A stretch of 64,000 nt of DNA. Source: Candidatus Latescibacterota bacterium (GTDB lineage: Bacteria; Latescibacterota; UBA2968; UBA8231). Position numbers and translations under genes: made by a program. The stretch is taken from the NCBI GenBank assembly GCA_007136405.1, contig SLHA01000044.1, positions 1-64,000 on the forward strand, in the 5' to 3' direction. Each line of letters opens with the position of its first letter. Within the stretch, counting starts at the first letter, position 1. The notes under the pieces were generated by a model. The model made no database searches. It was not told where the DNA came from and saw only the letters and a program-made list of their open reading frames with translations. Below are positions 17,176-26,914 of this stretch, piece after piece.

Positions 17176-18459
17176 TCAGCCGCGCGTGTAGCACGGGCGT
17201 CCGAAACCATCGTTGGTCACGTGACTTCTGGCCGGAACCTCGGCGTAGTCCGGGATGACCAGATCCAGCCGCGAGCTGTTTTCCACTATGGTTCCCGCGC
17301 CCACGCGCACTCCTTCTCCCAGACGTATGCGGCCGGGCATGGCGTCGCCCGATTTGATCGTACCGATGAACGCGGACGCGCCGATGCGGCAGGTCGAGCC
17401 GACTTCAACATTGCCATGGATCTCCGTGTTGGGCCCGACGACCGCGTCATCACCGATGCGCACGGAACCGAAAAGTCCTACGTCTGTGCCGACAAACACG
17501 TAGTTGCCTACCAGGGGATGACGCTGTTGCACCTTTTCGCTCAAACCTCCCATGGTGCACGGTAGCAGATGACAACCGCTGCCGATCACTCCGGTCTGCC
17601 CCGTGGTGACGCCGTGATGGGTATGGTCGAGGAAGTTGGCGTCCCCGATGCGGGTCTCCGGATGCAGGTCTGCCTGGTAATACCGTCCGCCAAGCTCGGA
17701 AACAGCCCGCGGCAGGAACGGAACCGGCGTTCTCTCCAGTTCGGAATTACCCGTGACCGGGCCCCTGTGCGTGAGGGCGTGGGCGGCATCGTGGTAGAGC
17801 AACACGCGCCATCCGGGATAGGTGCACATGACCAGCTGGAGCTGATAGTCGACCGCGGCCTCACAACCCAGATCGTGCATGAACCGCCGGTAGTGGTCCA
17901 TGTCCCGGCTGCGAATGGACCGCTCGAGTTCGGCGGCGAAATCGACGGCGGCCAGCCCGGCCGAATGCTGCGGACAATTGTGCATCAGGTACGCATCCCA
18001 GACCGCCGGATCGCGCAGCGACGCGAACCGGTTCCACAACGCCCGCTGCTTCAGGTGCGGCAGCTCGTACAGCAATCCGAAGGCGTTGTGCAGAGCCCTC
18101 TCCTCCATGTCGCCGCTTTCACCGGCTGCCAGCAGCGACTGGGCGATCATCGCGTACAACTGGTCGGCCAACTCTCGGAGACCGTGCCGCAACGGTTCGC
18201 ACCGGCTGTCCGGCATGCGGGCGTTGTGCGAGCCCGGAGCCACGCACTCGAGCAGGTTCCCCAACACCGTTTCCAGAATATCGCGATTCACGAACCCGCG
18301 TCCTGAACGCTGTGCCAGCAATTCCGGATCTACGGATTCGATCCGCATCGCCGCTTCTTCCTCCGCTACATAGGTGCCCCGGATATAGATCAGCAGCTCA
18401 TCGAGCAGCGCGTTCCGGTGCCGCGCATACCGACTATCGAACAACGTGGATGAAGACAT
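17176..18459 (-). CDS. Serine O-acetyltransferase-like hexapeptide-repeat protein
   Basis: 427 residues. The C-terminal 180 residues form a left-handed beta helix with the CysE/EpsC arrangement: an aspartate-histidine pair in LDHTHHGVTTGQTGVIG, then CTMGGL, NYVFVGTDVGLFGSVRIGDDAVVGPNTEI. SAT makes O-acetylserine for cysteine synthesis. The N-terminal helical domain is much longer (about 240 residues) than in short CysE (about 160). The track start is 42 codons too early; the ATG used has no clear Shine-Dalgarno. No cysK is nearby, so acetylation of another substrate is possible. Confidence 0.65.
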   Translation of the reverse strand: MSSSTLFDSRYARHRNALLDELLIYIRGTYVAEEEAAMRIESVDPELLAQRSGRGFVNRDILETVLGNLLECVAPGSHNARMPDSRCEPLRHGLRELADQLYAMIAQSLLAAGESGDMEERALHNAFGLLYELPHLKQRALWNRFASLRDPAVWDAYLMHNCPQHSAGLAAVDFAAELERSIRSRDMDHYRRFMHDLGCEAAVDYQLQLVMCTYPGWRVLLYHDAAHALTHRGPVTGNSELERTPVPFLPRAVSELGGRYYQADLHPETRIGDANFLDHTHHGVTTGQTGVIGSGCHLLPCTMGGLSEKVQQRHPLVGNYVFVGTDVGLFGSVRIGDDAVVGPNTEIHGNVEVGSTCRIGASAFIGTIKSGDAMPGRIRLGEGVRVGAGTIVENSSRLDLVIPDYAEVPARSHVTNDGFGRPCYTRG

Positions 18460-18921
18460 ATCGCCGCCGCTTTGACTGGGTTGGTATTGGTATCGATGAA
18501 CAGCCGCCTGACCCGCCAGCGTCGATGGCCTGGCATCTGGGCGGCAAGGAACCGCGAACGCACCGACACGGCAAACGGGTCGCAAGCAGACTCACCGCCA
18601 GGTATGCCGCCACGTTTCAACGGCCGGCGGACGTCCCATGGTTCCGGGCGCCTGATAGTATCAACCCGGGAGGCCGGGCAGGCAATGGCTTACGGTGCTT
18701 TCAGGGCCGCAGCGGGCTGGCTGCAGGAGTGCCGGCCGTCCGGCACCGGAACCGCGCCGGCGTCCCGTCTGGCCAGACTCACCCGCTGACCAGAGTCGCT
18801 TCCCGGCGCGGGCCGCTAGCGGCACGGCGGCAGCCGGCCAGCGCTTGCGTGTCCCCTGAACCGGCTTACCTTTGCCGGCAGACAGGCATCCCATGCATCT
18901 ATACTAAACGGAGCCATAGGC
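18460..18921. other. Intergenic region between divergent genes
   Basis: 462 nt between the SAT-like gene and the UlaG-like gene. Six-frame ORFs here have no recognisable motif. I found no tRNA, repeat array or convincing promoter; composition is as in neighbouring DNA. Confidence 0.4.
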
Positions 18922-19719
18922 ATGCATCCATTCGAGGACCTGCAGGTCGCCGACGACCAGGCAGGCATACACTGGTTCGGCCAGAGCAGCTATGCCATCA
19001 AGGACTCTCAGGGAACCATCGTCCAGGTGGATCCCTACTTTCCGCGCGAACGCCCGCCGGACCGGTTCGTCCATGCGCGCTCGCCCCTTGATGAAGCCAC
19101 CCTGCCCACGGACTTCATCCTGTTGACCCATCACCACGGTGATCACACCTGCATCGAATCGATCCTGCGGATACAGGCGGCCTATCCGGAGGTGTGCTGC
19201 ATCGGTCCGAAGGAGAGCGTACAAGCCGTGCAGGAAGCAGGCATTCCGGTGGCACAGACACAGACGCTGACCGCAGGTCAGAGCGCTGCCATGAACGGCA
19301 TGACGGCGCATGCCGTCTGGTCCAAACCGCCGGGAGGCATACCGGCCGAGAGCATCGATCCGCCCGGTGTGGAGCACCTGGGGTACGTGATCGACACGGG
19401 CGCGGCTCGCATCTACCTCTCCGGTGATCCGGTCCATTCGTTCGCCGAGCACGAGGAACTGGTGGCACCGGTCCGGGCGCTGCAGCCGGATATCGGTTTT
19501 CTGACCACGCATCCGTCGGAAGGCGAGTTCCCCTTCCTGGAGGGAGCCGCCAGGTTGGCCAGGAAAATCGGCCTGAAAACCGCCGTGCCTTCGCACTATC
19601 AGTGCTTCGTCCGGCGCGACTACGATCCTCAGGAGTTTATTCGGGCGCTGCACGGTGCCGGTGGGGTCCAGGGGCTGATCATCGCCTATAACCAGTCGGT
19701 CCTGTACAGCCCGCGGTGA
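18922..19719 (+). CDS. UlaG-like metallo-beta-lactamase-fold hydrolase
   Basis: 265 residues, MBL fold. The metal motif is THHHGDHT, with further ligands in YLSGDPVHS and in the C-terminal histidines (PSHYQCF). The N-terminal start GIHWFGQSSYAIKDSQGTIVQVDPYF is like L-ascorbate-6-phosphate lactonase UlaG and related uncharacterised enzymes. GGAG stands 8 nt before the ATG. No sugar-uptake genes are adjacent, so I assign only the fold and a probable metal-dependent hydrolase role in the cytosol. Confidence 0.75.
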   Translation: MHPFEDLQVADDQAGIHWFGQSSYAIKDSQGTIVQVDPYFPRERPPDRFVHARSPLDEATLPTDFILLTHHHGDHTCIESILRIQAAYPEVCCIGPKESVQAVQEAGIPVAQTQTLTAGQSAAMNGMTAHAVWSKPPGGIPAESIDPPGVEHLGYVIDTGAARIYLSGDPVHSFAEHEELVAPVRALQPDIGFLTTHPSEGEFPFLEGAARLARKIGLKTAVPSHYQCFVRRDYDPQEFIRALHGAGGVQGLIIAYNQSVLYSPR

Positions 19720-19769
19720 AGGCGGCAGACATCGACGTTGCTGCGTGAGACTCCTGTGAGTAGCATGAC

Positions 19770-19806
19770 GCGCTGGATGCCGGACGGAGACCCCGGCGTC
19801 CAGCGC
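19770..19806. terminator. Hairpin between convergent UlaG-like gene and nadK
   Basis: GCGCTGGA-t-GCCGG pairs with CCGGC-g-TCCAGCGC in the 114-nt gap between converging genes. There is no U-tract on either side, so it is only a possible bidirectional terminator. Confidence 0.4.
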
Positions 19807-19833
19807 GAATATCAGATTGCATCCAACAGGAAT

Positions 19834-20631
19834 TCACCACCCCAGCTTGGATGACAGATTGCGAAAAAAGTAGTTCCTATCCAGGTAGAGCAACTTGGCC
19901 GTATACGGCGCCTGGGTCAGGCTTACATGCTGTCCCGGTTCCAGTTCACAGACCTTGCGTCCGTCACTGATCAGACGGATGTCACAGTCCCTTGAATCCT
20001 GGGCAAGGTGCAGCCGGATCGTCGCATCCGGTGTCAGTATCAGAGCCCGGGAAGAGAAGTTGTACTCGTTGATTCCGTCCAGCACCAGACAACGCACGTC
20101 CGGCATGACGATAGGCGCTCCCGTCGACAGCAGCAACGCGGTGCTGCCTGTGGGCGTCCCGACCACGACCCCATCACCGCGAATGGTGCGGATCTTGGTA
20201 TCATCCACGAATACGTCCACGTGGATCAGATGGTAGCTGGTGCCGACGATGACTTCGTTGACCGACCGCACCGAACCACCCGGATACTCACACTGCAGCA
20301 CCAGGCGTTCGCTGATGATGTAATCTCCCGCCAGTACCTGCCGGATGATCCGGTCCATATCATTGCGGTCTCCGGCGGTGAGAAAACCCACGGTACCGAA
20401 GTTGATCGCCAGCACCGGACACCGGTAGAACAAGTCCAGCGCGCGCAGTACCGTGCCATCTCCGCCCATGGCGATGACCAGGTCCAGCTCGTTGACCGCT
20501 TGGGTATTCCCGTTCAGGAGAACCAGGGATATCCCCAGTTTGGCGAGCAAGTCCCCCAGTTCCCGCACCGGATACCGCTCACTCGGATCCCGCAGGAACA
20601 AACCTACCCGTTTCAGTTCGAGATGGCCCAT
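19834..20631 (-). CDS. nadK: NAD kinase
   Basis: ATP-dependent phosphorylation of NAD to NADP in the cytosol. 265 residues. The GGDGT motif (MGGDGTVLRA), the NFGTVGFLTA segment, SVNEVIVG and RGDGVVVGTPTGSTALLLS are the standard conserved blocks. It starts 18 nt after the Fe-ADH gene and is probably co-transcribed with it, which is an unusual pairing; NADP supply to a dehydrogenase would be a simple but unproven reason. Confidence 0.92.
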   Translation of the reverse strand: MGHLELKRVGLFLRDPSERYPVRELGDLLAKLGISLVLLNGNTQAVNELDLVIAMGGDGTVLRALDLFYRCPVLAINFGTVGFLTAGDRNDMDRIIRQVLAGDYIISERLVLQCEYPGGSVRSVNEVIVGTSYHLIHVDVFVDDTKIRTIRGDGVVVGTPTGSTALLLSTGAPIVMPDVRCLVLDGINEYNFSSRALILTPDATIRLHLAQDSRDCDIRLISDGRKVCELEPGQHVSLTQAPYTAKLLYLDRNYFFRNLSSKLGW

Positions 20632-20649
20632 AGCTCCGGCACGCGCGCT

Positions 20650-21918
20650 CTAAACATTCTTGATAAGCTGCAGATCACCCGTGCGGGCGGCTTCCAGCAC
20701 AGGTCCCATGTATTCATCCACGGTTTCGGCTGTCAGTTTGATCGGCATGTTCTCCAGCTTCATGCGCAGCTGGGGGTTTTTCGCAGCCTGCAGAGCCCGG
20801 TCGATATGATCCGGTGAAAAACCAGGCACTTCGTCCAGGGTGGCCGGCGATCCGATGCGTCGTTCGAACGCGATCATGGCTTCGGCTACCGCGAGTCCAA
20901 GCGCCCGGCCGCTGAGCGATTCCACGTCCTGCCTGGCGTACCCCGCATCGGCGAATATACGGCCGACCATACGCAGCGGCTCCTCCACCGCCGGAGCGAA
21001 GAACACGGTATAATACGGGTTCATGATGGCACACGCGCGTCCATGGCTCAGAATGTCCACCAGGGAGAAGCTGGTCAGGTGGGCGCCGTTGGTGCCACCC
21101 AGCATGATGGCGTAACCGCCCAGGTCCGTAGCCAGACCCAGGGCTTCGCGACCTTCGCCGTCCGCGGGATTGTCCATCACCTGAGGCAGGTACTCGACCA
21201 CCAGCCTGATGCCGGTACCGGCCACAACCTGCATCTGCTTCTGGTACGGTTTGCCCACCGAGTCGTAGAGCACCTCCAGACAGTGGGCGATGCCGTCCAA
21301 CGCACCGTCCGCGGTCAACTCCGGCGGTGCCCCCAGCGTGACCGCATAGTCGAAGACCGGCAGCTCCGGCACGATGGCCTCGTCCACGATGAGTTTCTTC
21401 TGCCCGGTATGGATATCGGTGATGTTGGAGTACTTGGTCAGGTGCGCCCCGGAGCTGGCGGCCGTCTGTATGGCGACGAACGGCGTGAGCTGCTTGTCGG
21501 ATCCCTCGAGTGTCTGGGTAACCAGACCGGCGCCGAAGTAGTCTTCGATTTCTCCGCCGAGTACCTGCAGCGCATCCGCGGCCTTGATCGCATCCAGTGT
21601 GCTGCCTCCCCCGAACCCCACCAGCACATCCGCCTGCAGCCGTTTCAGGGCAGCGGTGATGCGCTCCAGGTCTTCACGCGGAGCGTTGGGCCTGGCACCG
21701 GGCTCCTCAGCGGCGATCTGCACTCCGGCGGACCGCAGCGACGTGCGCAGTGTATGGAGGTAGCCTTCAGCACCCGGAAAGTCGTCAACGATCAGCGCCG
21801 CCCGGGTTCCAAGGCCGGCGGCGGCCGGTCCCGCCTGGGGCAGAACTCCTGACCCGTGGATGTACCGATCTCCCTTGAATTCACTCAACAACGCGCGCGC
21901 CTGCGTAAATCCACTCAT
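20650..21918 (-). CDS. Iron-containing alcohol dehydrogenase
   Basis: 422 residues of the Fe-ADH (group III) family. FGGGSTLDAIKAADAL is the NAD-binding loop; metal ligands are expected in DGALDGIAHCLE and SHGRACAIMNPYY. The track start lies 36 codons upstream; the ATG used is 7 nt after GGAGG, while the ATG two codons earlier is too close. It follows a tandem 15-bp repeat (21937-21966) and is the first gene of a unit with nadK. Neighbouring beta-hydroxyacid dehydrogenases suggest a hydroxy-acid or semialdehyde pathway, but the substrate is not readable. Confidence 0.82.
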   Translation of the reverse strand: MSGFTQARALLSEFKGDRYIHGSGVLPQAGPAAAGLGTRAALIVDDFPGAEGYLHTLRTSLRSAGVQIAAEEPGARPNAPREDLERITAALKRLQADVLVGFGGGSTLDAIKAADALQVLGGEIEDYFGAGLVTQTLEGSDKQLTPFVAIQTAASSGAHLTKYSNITDIHTGQKKLIVDEAIVPELPVFDYAVTLGAPPELTADGALDGIAHCLEVLYDSVGKPYQKQMQVVAGTGIRLVVEYLPQVMDNPADGEGREALGLATDLGGYAIMLGGTNGAHLTSFSLVDILSHGRACAIMNPYYTVFFAPAVEEPLRMVGRIFADAGYARQDVESLSGRALGLAVAEAMIAFERRIGSPATLDEVPGFSPDHIDRALQAAKNPQLRMKLENMPIKLTAETVDEYMGPVLEAARTGDLQLIKNV

Positions 21919-21936
21919 TCTCATACCTCCCGAATG

Positions 21937-21966
21937 TCTGGGTACAACATATCTGGGTGTAACATA
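21937..21966 (-). repeat. Tandem 15-bp direct repeat before Fe-ADH
   Basis: On the plus strand TCTGGGTACAACATA is followed directly by TCTGGGTGTAACATA (13 of 15 identical). The pair lies just before the Fe-ADH Shine-Dalgarno and downstream of the candidate promoter, where a repressor or RNA-binding regulator could act. Confidence 0.55.
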
Positions 21967-22024
21967 GGAACGCCGGGGCGCAGGAACGCTCTGGCGCTCA
22001 TACCTCCATGTGTCCGACCGCGAC

Positions 22025-22053
22025 AATATGCGGTCTATTCCGCATCACAGCAA
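22025..22053 (-). promoter_or_regulatory. Candidate promoter of Fe-ADH/nadK
   Basis: Minus-strand TTGCTG and CATATT with a 17-nt spacer, about 110 nt before the Fe-ADH start and just downstream of the terminator of the preceding unit. The boxes are imperfect. Confidence 0.4.
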
Positions 22054-22073
22054 TCAGCTTGTGTCCGATTGGC

Positions 22074-22111
22074 AAAAAAAAGGCCGGACTGGAGCATACT
22101 CCGGTCCGGCC
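22074..22111 (-). terminator. Rho-independent terminator ending the fab-to-ppiD unit
   Basis: On the minus strand GGCCGGAC-c-GGAG, a 4-nt loop, CTCC-a-GTCCGGCC is followed by an uninterrupted run of T. It lies 20 nt after the stop of the dehydrogenase at 22131 and is the clearest intrinsic terminator in the window. Confidence 0.92.
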
Positions 22112-22130
22112 CCCCGCTTGAACGCGACCT

Positions 22131-23030
22131 TCAGGCCGATGTGCGCGCCTCCTTGCCGGCCAGATCCTCCAGTACCGTCAGCAGCCCGGAATGATCCAGC
22201 TCTCCCCGGTCCTTACTCATAGCCGTGTTGAACAGTTCATGAACGATACCGGTAACCGGCAGCGGGACCTGAAAGTCGTTGCCGGTCTGCATGACGATAT
22301 TGAGGTCCTTGTAATGCAGGCGGATACGGAAACCTGGATCGAAATCTCCGTTCACCATGCGCTCTCCCCGGTTTTCCAGAATTCCGCACCGGGCCAATCC
22401 GCCGCCCAGCACCTGGACGATCTTCTGAGGATCGACTCCGGCCTTGGCCCCCAGCACCAGAGCCTCGCTGACGCCGGCAATGGTCACCGCCACGAGCACC
22501 TGGTTGCAGGCCTTGACCGTCTGTCCGGCCCCGGACGGACCACACAACACGATGTTCTTGCCCATGATCTGGAAGACGGGCAGCACCTCGTCAAAGGTCT
22601 CCTGTTCCCCGCCCACCATGATGGACAGGGTGGCATTCCTGGCGCCGACATCACCCCCGCTGACCGGTGCGTCCAGGCACTTCACCCCCTTCTCAGCCAG
22701 GGCCTGGCTCACCTTGACCGCGACGCTGGGCGCGATGGTGCTCATGTCCACGTGAATATCGCCGGCGCTCACCCCGGCGATGATCCCGTCCTCGCCCAGG
22801 GCGACAGCTTCCACGTCCGGAGAATCCGGCAGCATGGTGATGATCAGCGACGTTTTCCGGGCGACTTCGCCCGGGGAGTGCGCCTCCGCGGCGCCGGCTC
22901 CGACGATTTCGGCCACGGCGTTCCGGTCCACATCGTGAACGACGAGCTCGTACCCCGCCTCCAATAGATGCCGGGCCATGGGACGCCCCATGATCCCCAG
23001 ACCGATGAAACCGATCGTGTGCTTTGCCAT
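22131..23030 (-). CDS. Beta-hydroxyacid dehydrogenase (tartronate semialdehyde reductase-like)
   Basis: 299 residues. GFIGLGIMGRPMARHLLEAGY is the Rossmann start, DAPVSGGDVGARNATLSIMVGG the substrate-binding block, and KACNQVLVAVTIAG carries the catalytic lysine (GAGQTVKACNQ). It belongs to the 3-hydroxyisobutyrate/tartronate-semialdehyde/6-phosphogluconate-like family; closest in feel to GarR/GlxR. It is the last gene before a strong terminator, 51 nt after a paralogue of the same family. The two may act on different semialdehydes, or one may be a recent functional split; substrate is unknown. Confidence 0.85.
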   Translation of the reverse strand: MAKHTIGFIGLGIMGRPMARHLLEAGYELVVHDVDRNAVAEIVGAGAAEAHSPGEVARKTSLIITMLPDSPDVEAVALGEDGIIAGVSAGDIHVDMSTIAPSVAVKVSQALAEKGVKCLDAPVSGGDVGARNATLSIMVGGEQETFDEVLPVFQIMGKNIVLCGPSGAGQTVKACNQVLVAVTIAGVSEALVLGAKAGVDPQKIVQVLGGGLARCGILENRGERMVNGDFDPGFRIRLHYKDLNIVMQTGNDFQVPLPVTGIVHELFNTAMSKDRGELDHSGLLTVLEDLAGKEARTSA

Positions 23031-23081
23031 ATGGTAACACTCCCTTGTTTCGGGTGAAACGGGCCTATATGGTTGGGCGAC

Positions 23082-23993
23082 TCAGCGCTTACGAGCCTGA
23101 AGGCCGTGCTGCAGTTCGTAGGCCTTGATCAGCGCCTGTGTCCCCTCCTGCCCGAGTCCGGCGTGCTGCACCGCATTCAGGCATTGATGCGCCAGACAGA
23201 GCCCCGGCATGGATACTCCCAGTTCATTGGCTGCCTGCAGGACCAGCCGCAGATCCTTCTGCTGCAGATCCACCATGAACCCCGGAGCGAAATCGCCTGA
23301 CAGTATTCTAGGGGCGAGATTGCTCATCATCCACGAGCCGGCGGCTCCACCGCTGATGGCTGCCAGGACCTTCTCCAGATCCAGTCCTGCAGCCGCAGCC
23401 AGCATGAGCGACTCCGCGACCGCCAGGTTGTTGAGTGCACCGGCCACCTGGTTGCACAGCTTGGTGGTCTGTCCGGCGCCGTGGCCGCCGATGAGGTTGA
23501 TGCTGGAGCCCAGCACCTCGAGTATCGGCAGGCATTCCTGGAAAACATCGGAATCACCGCCAACCATGATCGACAACGTTCCGTTCCGGGCACCAACGTC
23601 TCCACCACTCACCGGTGCGTCCAGCATGTCGATCTCAGCCTCGCCCAGTCTGGCGGCGATGTCGCGCGTGACCCGGGGCGATATGGTGCTCATGTCGATG
23701 ACCACCGTACCGGGTGGCGCGTCATGAATGATGCCGCCGGATCCCAGCACGACCTGCTCCACATCCGGGGAGTCATTTACCATGGTGATGACGACATGGG
23801 TATCCGTCGCGGTTTCGCCCGGAGTGGCCACCCGCTGACCGCCGGCATCCACCACTTCCTGGACACGCGGGCGATCCGTTCGGTTGTACACTTTGACTTC
23901 ATAGCCGGCTTCGATCAGGTTGATGGCCATGGGCGCCCCCATGATGCCCAGACCTACGAAGCCCACTCGCGTCTTTTCAGGTGTGACTGGCAT
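23082..23993 (-). CDS. Beta-hydroxyacid dehydrogenase paralogue
   Basis: 303 residues from the ATG after AGGAGG (the track start is 11 codons upstream). Rossmann motif GFVGLGIMGAPMA, substrate block DAPVSGGDVGARNGTLSIMVGG, catalytic lysine in GAGQTTKLCNQ. It shares long identical stretches with the gene at 22131, so they are tandem paralogues, but the Rossmann and C-terminal parts diverge. It begins 60 nt after ppiD and probably rides on the same transcript. Candidate activities are tartronate semialdehyde or 3-hydroxyisobutyrate oxidoreduction. Confidence 0.85.
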   Translation of the reverse strand: MPVTPEKTRVGFVGLGIMGAPMAINLIEAGYEVKVYNRTDRPRVQEVVDAGGQRVATPGETATDTHVVITMVNDSPDVEQVVLGSGGIIHDAPPGTVVIDMSTISPRVTRDIAARLGEAEIDMLDAPVSGGDVGARNGTLSIMVGGDSDVFQECLPILEVLGSSINLIGGHGAGQTTKLCNQVAGALNNLAVAESLMLAAAAGLDLEKVLAAISGGAAGSWMMSNLAPRILSGDFAPGFMVDLQQKDLRLVLQAANELGVSMPGLCLAHQCLNAVQHAGLGQEGTQALIKAYELQHGLQARKR

Positions 23994-24053
23994 CCGTCCT
24001 CCTGCCGTGGAGCGGTGGGTGTGCAACGTCCCCGCGCGATGCGAGGATCGGTG

Positions 24054-25871
24054 TCAGTAGATCAGGTTGAATTCGTGGCGATAATCTTCGATGTCCGCCG
24101 CATCGAAGACCGCTACGAACCAGTTCTGCACGACCTGCTCGCGCTTGCGGGCCAGGAGTTCATCGTGCAGCTGCTGATGTTGGGCCGCAAGAGCCTCTGC
24201 GTCAATCTCGGACCGATCGAGGACCTTGATCAGGTAGGCGCCACGCGGCGACATCTCTACCACCTCACTTACCTCGCCTGGTGGCGTGCGGAACGCGACC
24301 CCCGTGAAGGCGGTTTCCCTGCCGACGCCCGGAACCGCCTCCGCGCGCCGGAAAGGCTCCGGAGTTCTCACCGTCAACTCCGCCTGGTCCGCGGCCGCGG
24401 CCAGACCCTCGGTAACGGCCATGCGGCGAACCTCCTCCAACCGCTGCGCGGCCAGCGCCGTCTCTTTCTGCTGGGTCAACGCTCGCGTCACCGTATCGCG
24501 CACCTCCTCCAGCGGAGCCACTCCGGCGTCGCGGCGCCTGGCCAGCTGAGCGATCCATAGACCGTCATCGTTGCCGGATACCGGTGTCAACGCGCCAGGT
24601 GAGCGTGTGAACATCATGTTGACCATCCAGGCCGTACCCTCGCCGAGGGCGGGGATGGACGCATCACGTGGTAGAAAGCCGGTATCTCTGATTTCCATCC
24701 CCGCAGCCCGAGCCGCCGCGGCCAGCCCCTGCTCTTCGGCCTGGGCGTGAAGCTGCTCGGCCCGCTCGCGCAACCGATCCGCCGTACGGCGCGAAGGACG
24801 GTGCTGCAACAGGATATGCCGAGCCCGGACCTTCTCCTCGCCGTCTTCCTCGAAGCGTTCTTCCAGCTTGATGAGGTGCCAGCCAAAACGTGTCTCCACC
24901 GGCTCGGAAACCTCCCCCTCCTCAAGCGCAAAGACCACTTCATCGAATTGAGGCACCATGCGACCGCGACCGAAGCTGCCCAGATCGCCACCGCGTGGCG
25001 CCGAGCCCGGGTCCTCGGAAACCTGCCGGGCCAGGGTGGCGAAATCCGTGCCGGCATCGATCTCCTGCGCCAGCATGTCGATCTCCCGGGCGACCGCTGC
25101 CGAGTCTTCAGCAGTCGGTACCTTGGGGAAATAGACGTAATCCATACGCACCTGCTCCGGGTGCTCGTATTCCTGCCGGTTGCGCTGGTAGTATGCGACG
25201 ATCTCCTCTTCCGTAATCCCGAGACCTGCCTCCTCGAGCCGGACGGGGCGAGCGTGGACATACTCCACGGTGACCGTCTGATGCTGCTCGGCAAAGTACT
25301 CCCGCACCTCGCCGGGGGTCACATGTACGCTCTCCATGAGCAGACGTTGCAGTTTGTAGTTGCGCAATTGCTCGCGCATCATGCTTTCGATCTGCATCAC
25401 GAAAGCCTGGTTGGCGGGGTCGCTCAGGGCGGCCGGGTCCGTGATGAACTGCTCGTACTTTACCGGATCGAACTCGCCATCGGTCTGGAAAGCTTGGAGG
25501 TTCCGCACCGCCTGAGGTGGAAATCTGCGGGTGTATTCCGCCACCTCCTCATCGGTGACCGTGATGTCCAGCTTCTCCATCTCCTGACGTAGAACGATGT
25601 CGCGGACGAAATACTCCCACGTCTCCTGAACCAGCTCCGCCTGATCCGGACGCCGCTCTTCCCTGGCGCGACTCTGGGCGGCGCTGCGCAGGACATCCTG
25701 GAACACGTTGAAGGATATCTCTTCACCGTTGACCACTCCGACATTGACCCCTCTTCCACCCCTGCCGACACGCGAAAAGTCTGCGCCCCATTCGACCACG
25801 ATCAAGCCGACAAAGGCGAAGATCACCAGCCACAGGATAATCGCGGTTCGTTCCCGCAGTTTGGTCATCAT
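24054..25871 (-). CDS. PpiD-like periplasmic peptidyl-prolyl isomerase
   Basis: 605 residues, membrane-anchored chaperone of the SurA/PpiD group that helps exported proteins leave the Sec translocon. One N-terminal transmembrane segment (about residues 9-28, [18 protein letters not shown]), a SurA-N-like helical domain with [15 protein letters not shown], then a parvulin domain around residues 225-330 ([42 protein letters not shown]). A second, degenerate parvulin-like part may follow. Start at ATG overlapping the oppF stop (ATGATGA), so the two are coupled. The track start is 60 codons too early. Confidence 0.85.
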   Translation of the reverse strand: MMTKLRERTAIILWLVIFAFVGLIVVEWGADFSRVGRGGRGVNVGVVNGEEISFNVFQDVLRSAAQSRAREERRPDQAELVQETWEYFVRDIVLRQEMEKLDITVTDEEVAEYTRRFPPQAVRNLQAFQTDGEFDPVKYEQFITDPAALSDPANQAFVMQIESMMREQLRNYKLQRLLMESVHVTPGEVREYFAEQHQTVTVEYVHARPVRLEEAGLGITEEEIVAYYQRNRQEYEHPEQVRMDYVYFPKVPTAEDSAAVAREIDMLAQEIDAGTDFATLARQVSEDPGSAPRGGDLGSFGRGRMVPQFDEVVFALEEGEVSEPVETRFGWHLIKLEERFEEDGEEKVRARHILLQHRPSRRTADRLRERAEQLHAQAEEQGLAAAARAAGMEIRDTGFLPRDASIPALGEGTAWMVNMMFTRSPGALTPVSGNDDGLWIAQLARRRDAGVAPLEEVRDTVTRALTQQKETALAAQRLEEVRRMAVTEGLAAAADQAELTVRTPEPFRRAEAVPGVGRETAFTGVAFRTPPGEVSEVVEMSPRGAYLIKVLDRSEIDAEALAAQHQQLHDELLARKREQVVQNWFVAVFDAADIEDYRHEFNLIY

Positions 25872-26914
25872 GGCTCGTCGTTCTCCTGCTGTTTGCTGTC
25901 CTCTGCTGGAATACTGGCGGCCGGTGCGTCTGCACCGTGCGAATACCGAAGCAAGCATCCGGTCATATGACCATCGCCCAGATCGGTCAGTTCCGGCACG
26001 ACGCGCCGGCAGACATCCTGGCATTCCGGACAGCGCGGGTGAAAGGGACATCCGGCTGGCACCGCCGACGGGTTTGGCACATCGCCGCTCAGAATGGCCC
26101 GTCGCCGCGCTTGTCGTGGATCCGGTACGGGTACGGCCGCCAGCAATGCTCTGGTGTACGGATGCGAAGGGTCACGGTAAAGCTGGTCGCGTGTTGCCAG
26201 CTCCACGATGCGTCCCAGATACATCACGGCCACCCGATCCGATATGTGGCGTACCACGCTGAGATCATGAGCGATGAACAAGTAGGTCAGATTGAGCTGT
26301 TGCTGCAAGTCCTGCAACAGGTTGATGATCTGTGCCTGAATGGAGACATCCAGCGCCGAGACGGGTTCGTCGGCAACGATGAAATCCGGGTGGACAGCCA
26401 ATGCCCGGGCTATTCCAATGCGCTGCCGCTGACCGCCGCTGAACTCATGGGGATAACGCCGCGCGTACGCCGGCGAGAGCCCGACCATGTCCAGCAATTC
26501 GCCAACCCGTGCATCGATGTTGCGCCGCTCCGTGAGCCGATGGATCCGCAGCGCTTCCCCGATGATACCGCCCACGGTCATGCGCGGGTTCAGCGAGCTG
26601 TACGGATCCTGAAAGATGATCTGCATTCTACGGCGCTGTCGACGCATGGCCTTCGTATCGAGGCTCATGAGGTCCACCCCATCGAAAAGCACCGTCCCCG
26701 ACGTCGCCGTGATGAGCCGCAACAGCAACCGGCCCAGGGTGGTCTTGCCGCAGCCGCTCTCCCCTACGACTCCCAGAGTCTCCCCCTGCCGGATGCGCAG
26801 ATCCACGCCGTCGACAGCCTTGACATAGCCGCGCACCTTGCCCCACAGTCCCGCGGTGATCGGATAGTGCTTGCGGAGACCTTCCGCCTGGACAAGGGGA
26901 CGGCTATTGCGCAT
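25868..26914 (-). CDS. Oligopeptide/dipeptide ABC transporter ATP-binding protein (OppF type)
   Basis: 348 residues. Walker [14 protein letters not shown]-loop [12 protein letters not shown], signature [15 protein letters not shown], Walker [14 protein letters not shown]-loop FIAHDLSVV, and the C-terminal oligo_HPY cysteine segment ([14 protein letters not shown]). This is the F subunit that pairs with the D subunit encoded just upstream (11-nt overlap). No permease (OppB/OppC) or substrate-binding protein occurs in the window, so the pair must serve components encoded elsewhere, or is a left-over of a full operon. Confidence 0.9.
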   Translation of the reverse strand: MRNSRPLVQAEGLRKHYPITAGLWGKVRGYVKAVDGVDLRIRQGETLGVVGESGCGKTTLGRLLLRLITATSGTVLFDGVDLMSLDTKAMRRQRRRMQIIFQDPYSSLNPRMTVGGIIGEALRIHRLTERRNIDARVGELLDMVGLSPAYARRYPHEFSGGQRQRIGIARALAVHPDFIVADEPVSALDVSIQAQIINLLQDLQQQLNLTYLFIAHDLSVVRHISDRVAVMYLGRIVELATRDQLYRDPSHPYTRALLAAVPVPDPRQARRRAILSGDVPNPSAVPAGCPFHPRCPECQDVCRRVVPELTDLGDGHMTGCLLRYSHGADAPAASIPAEDSKQQENDEP

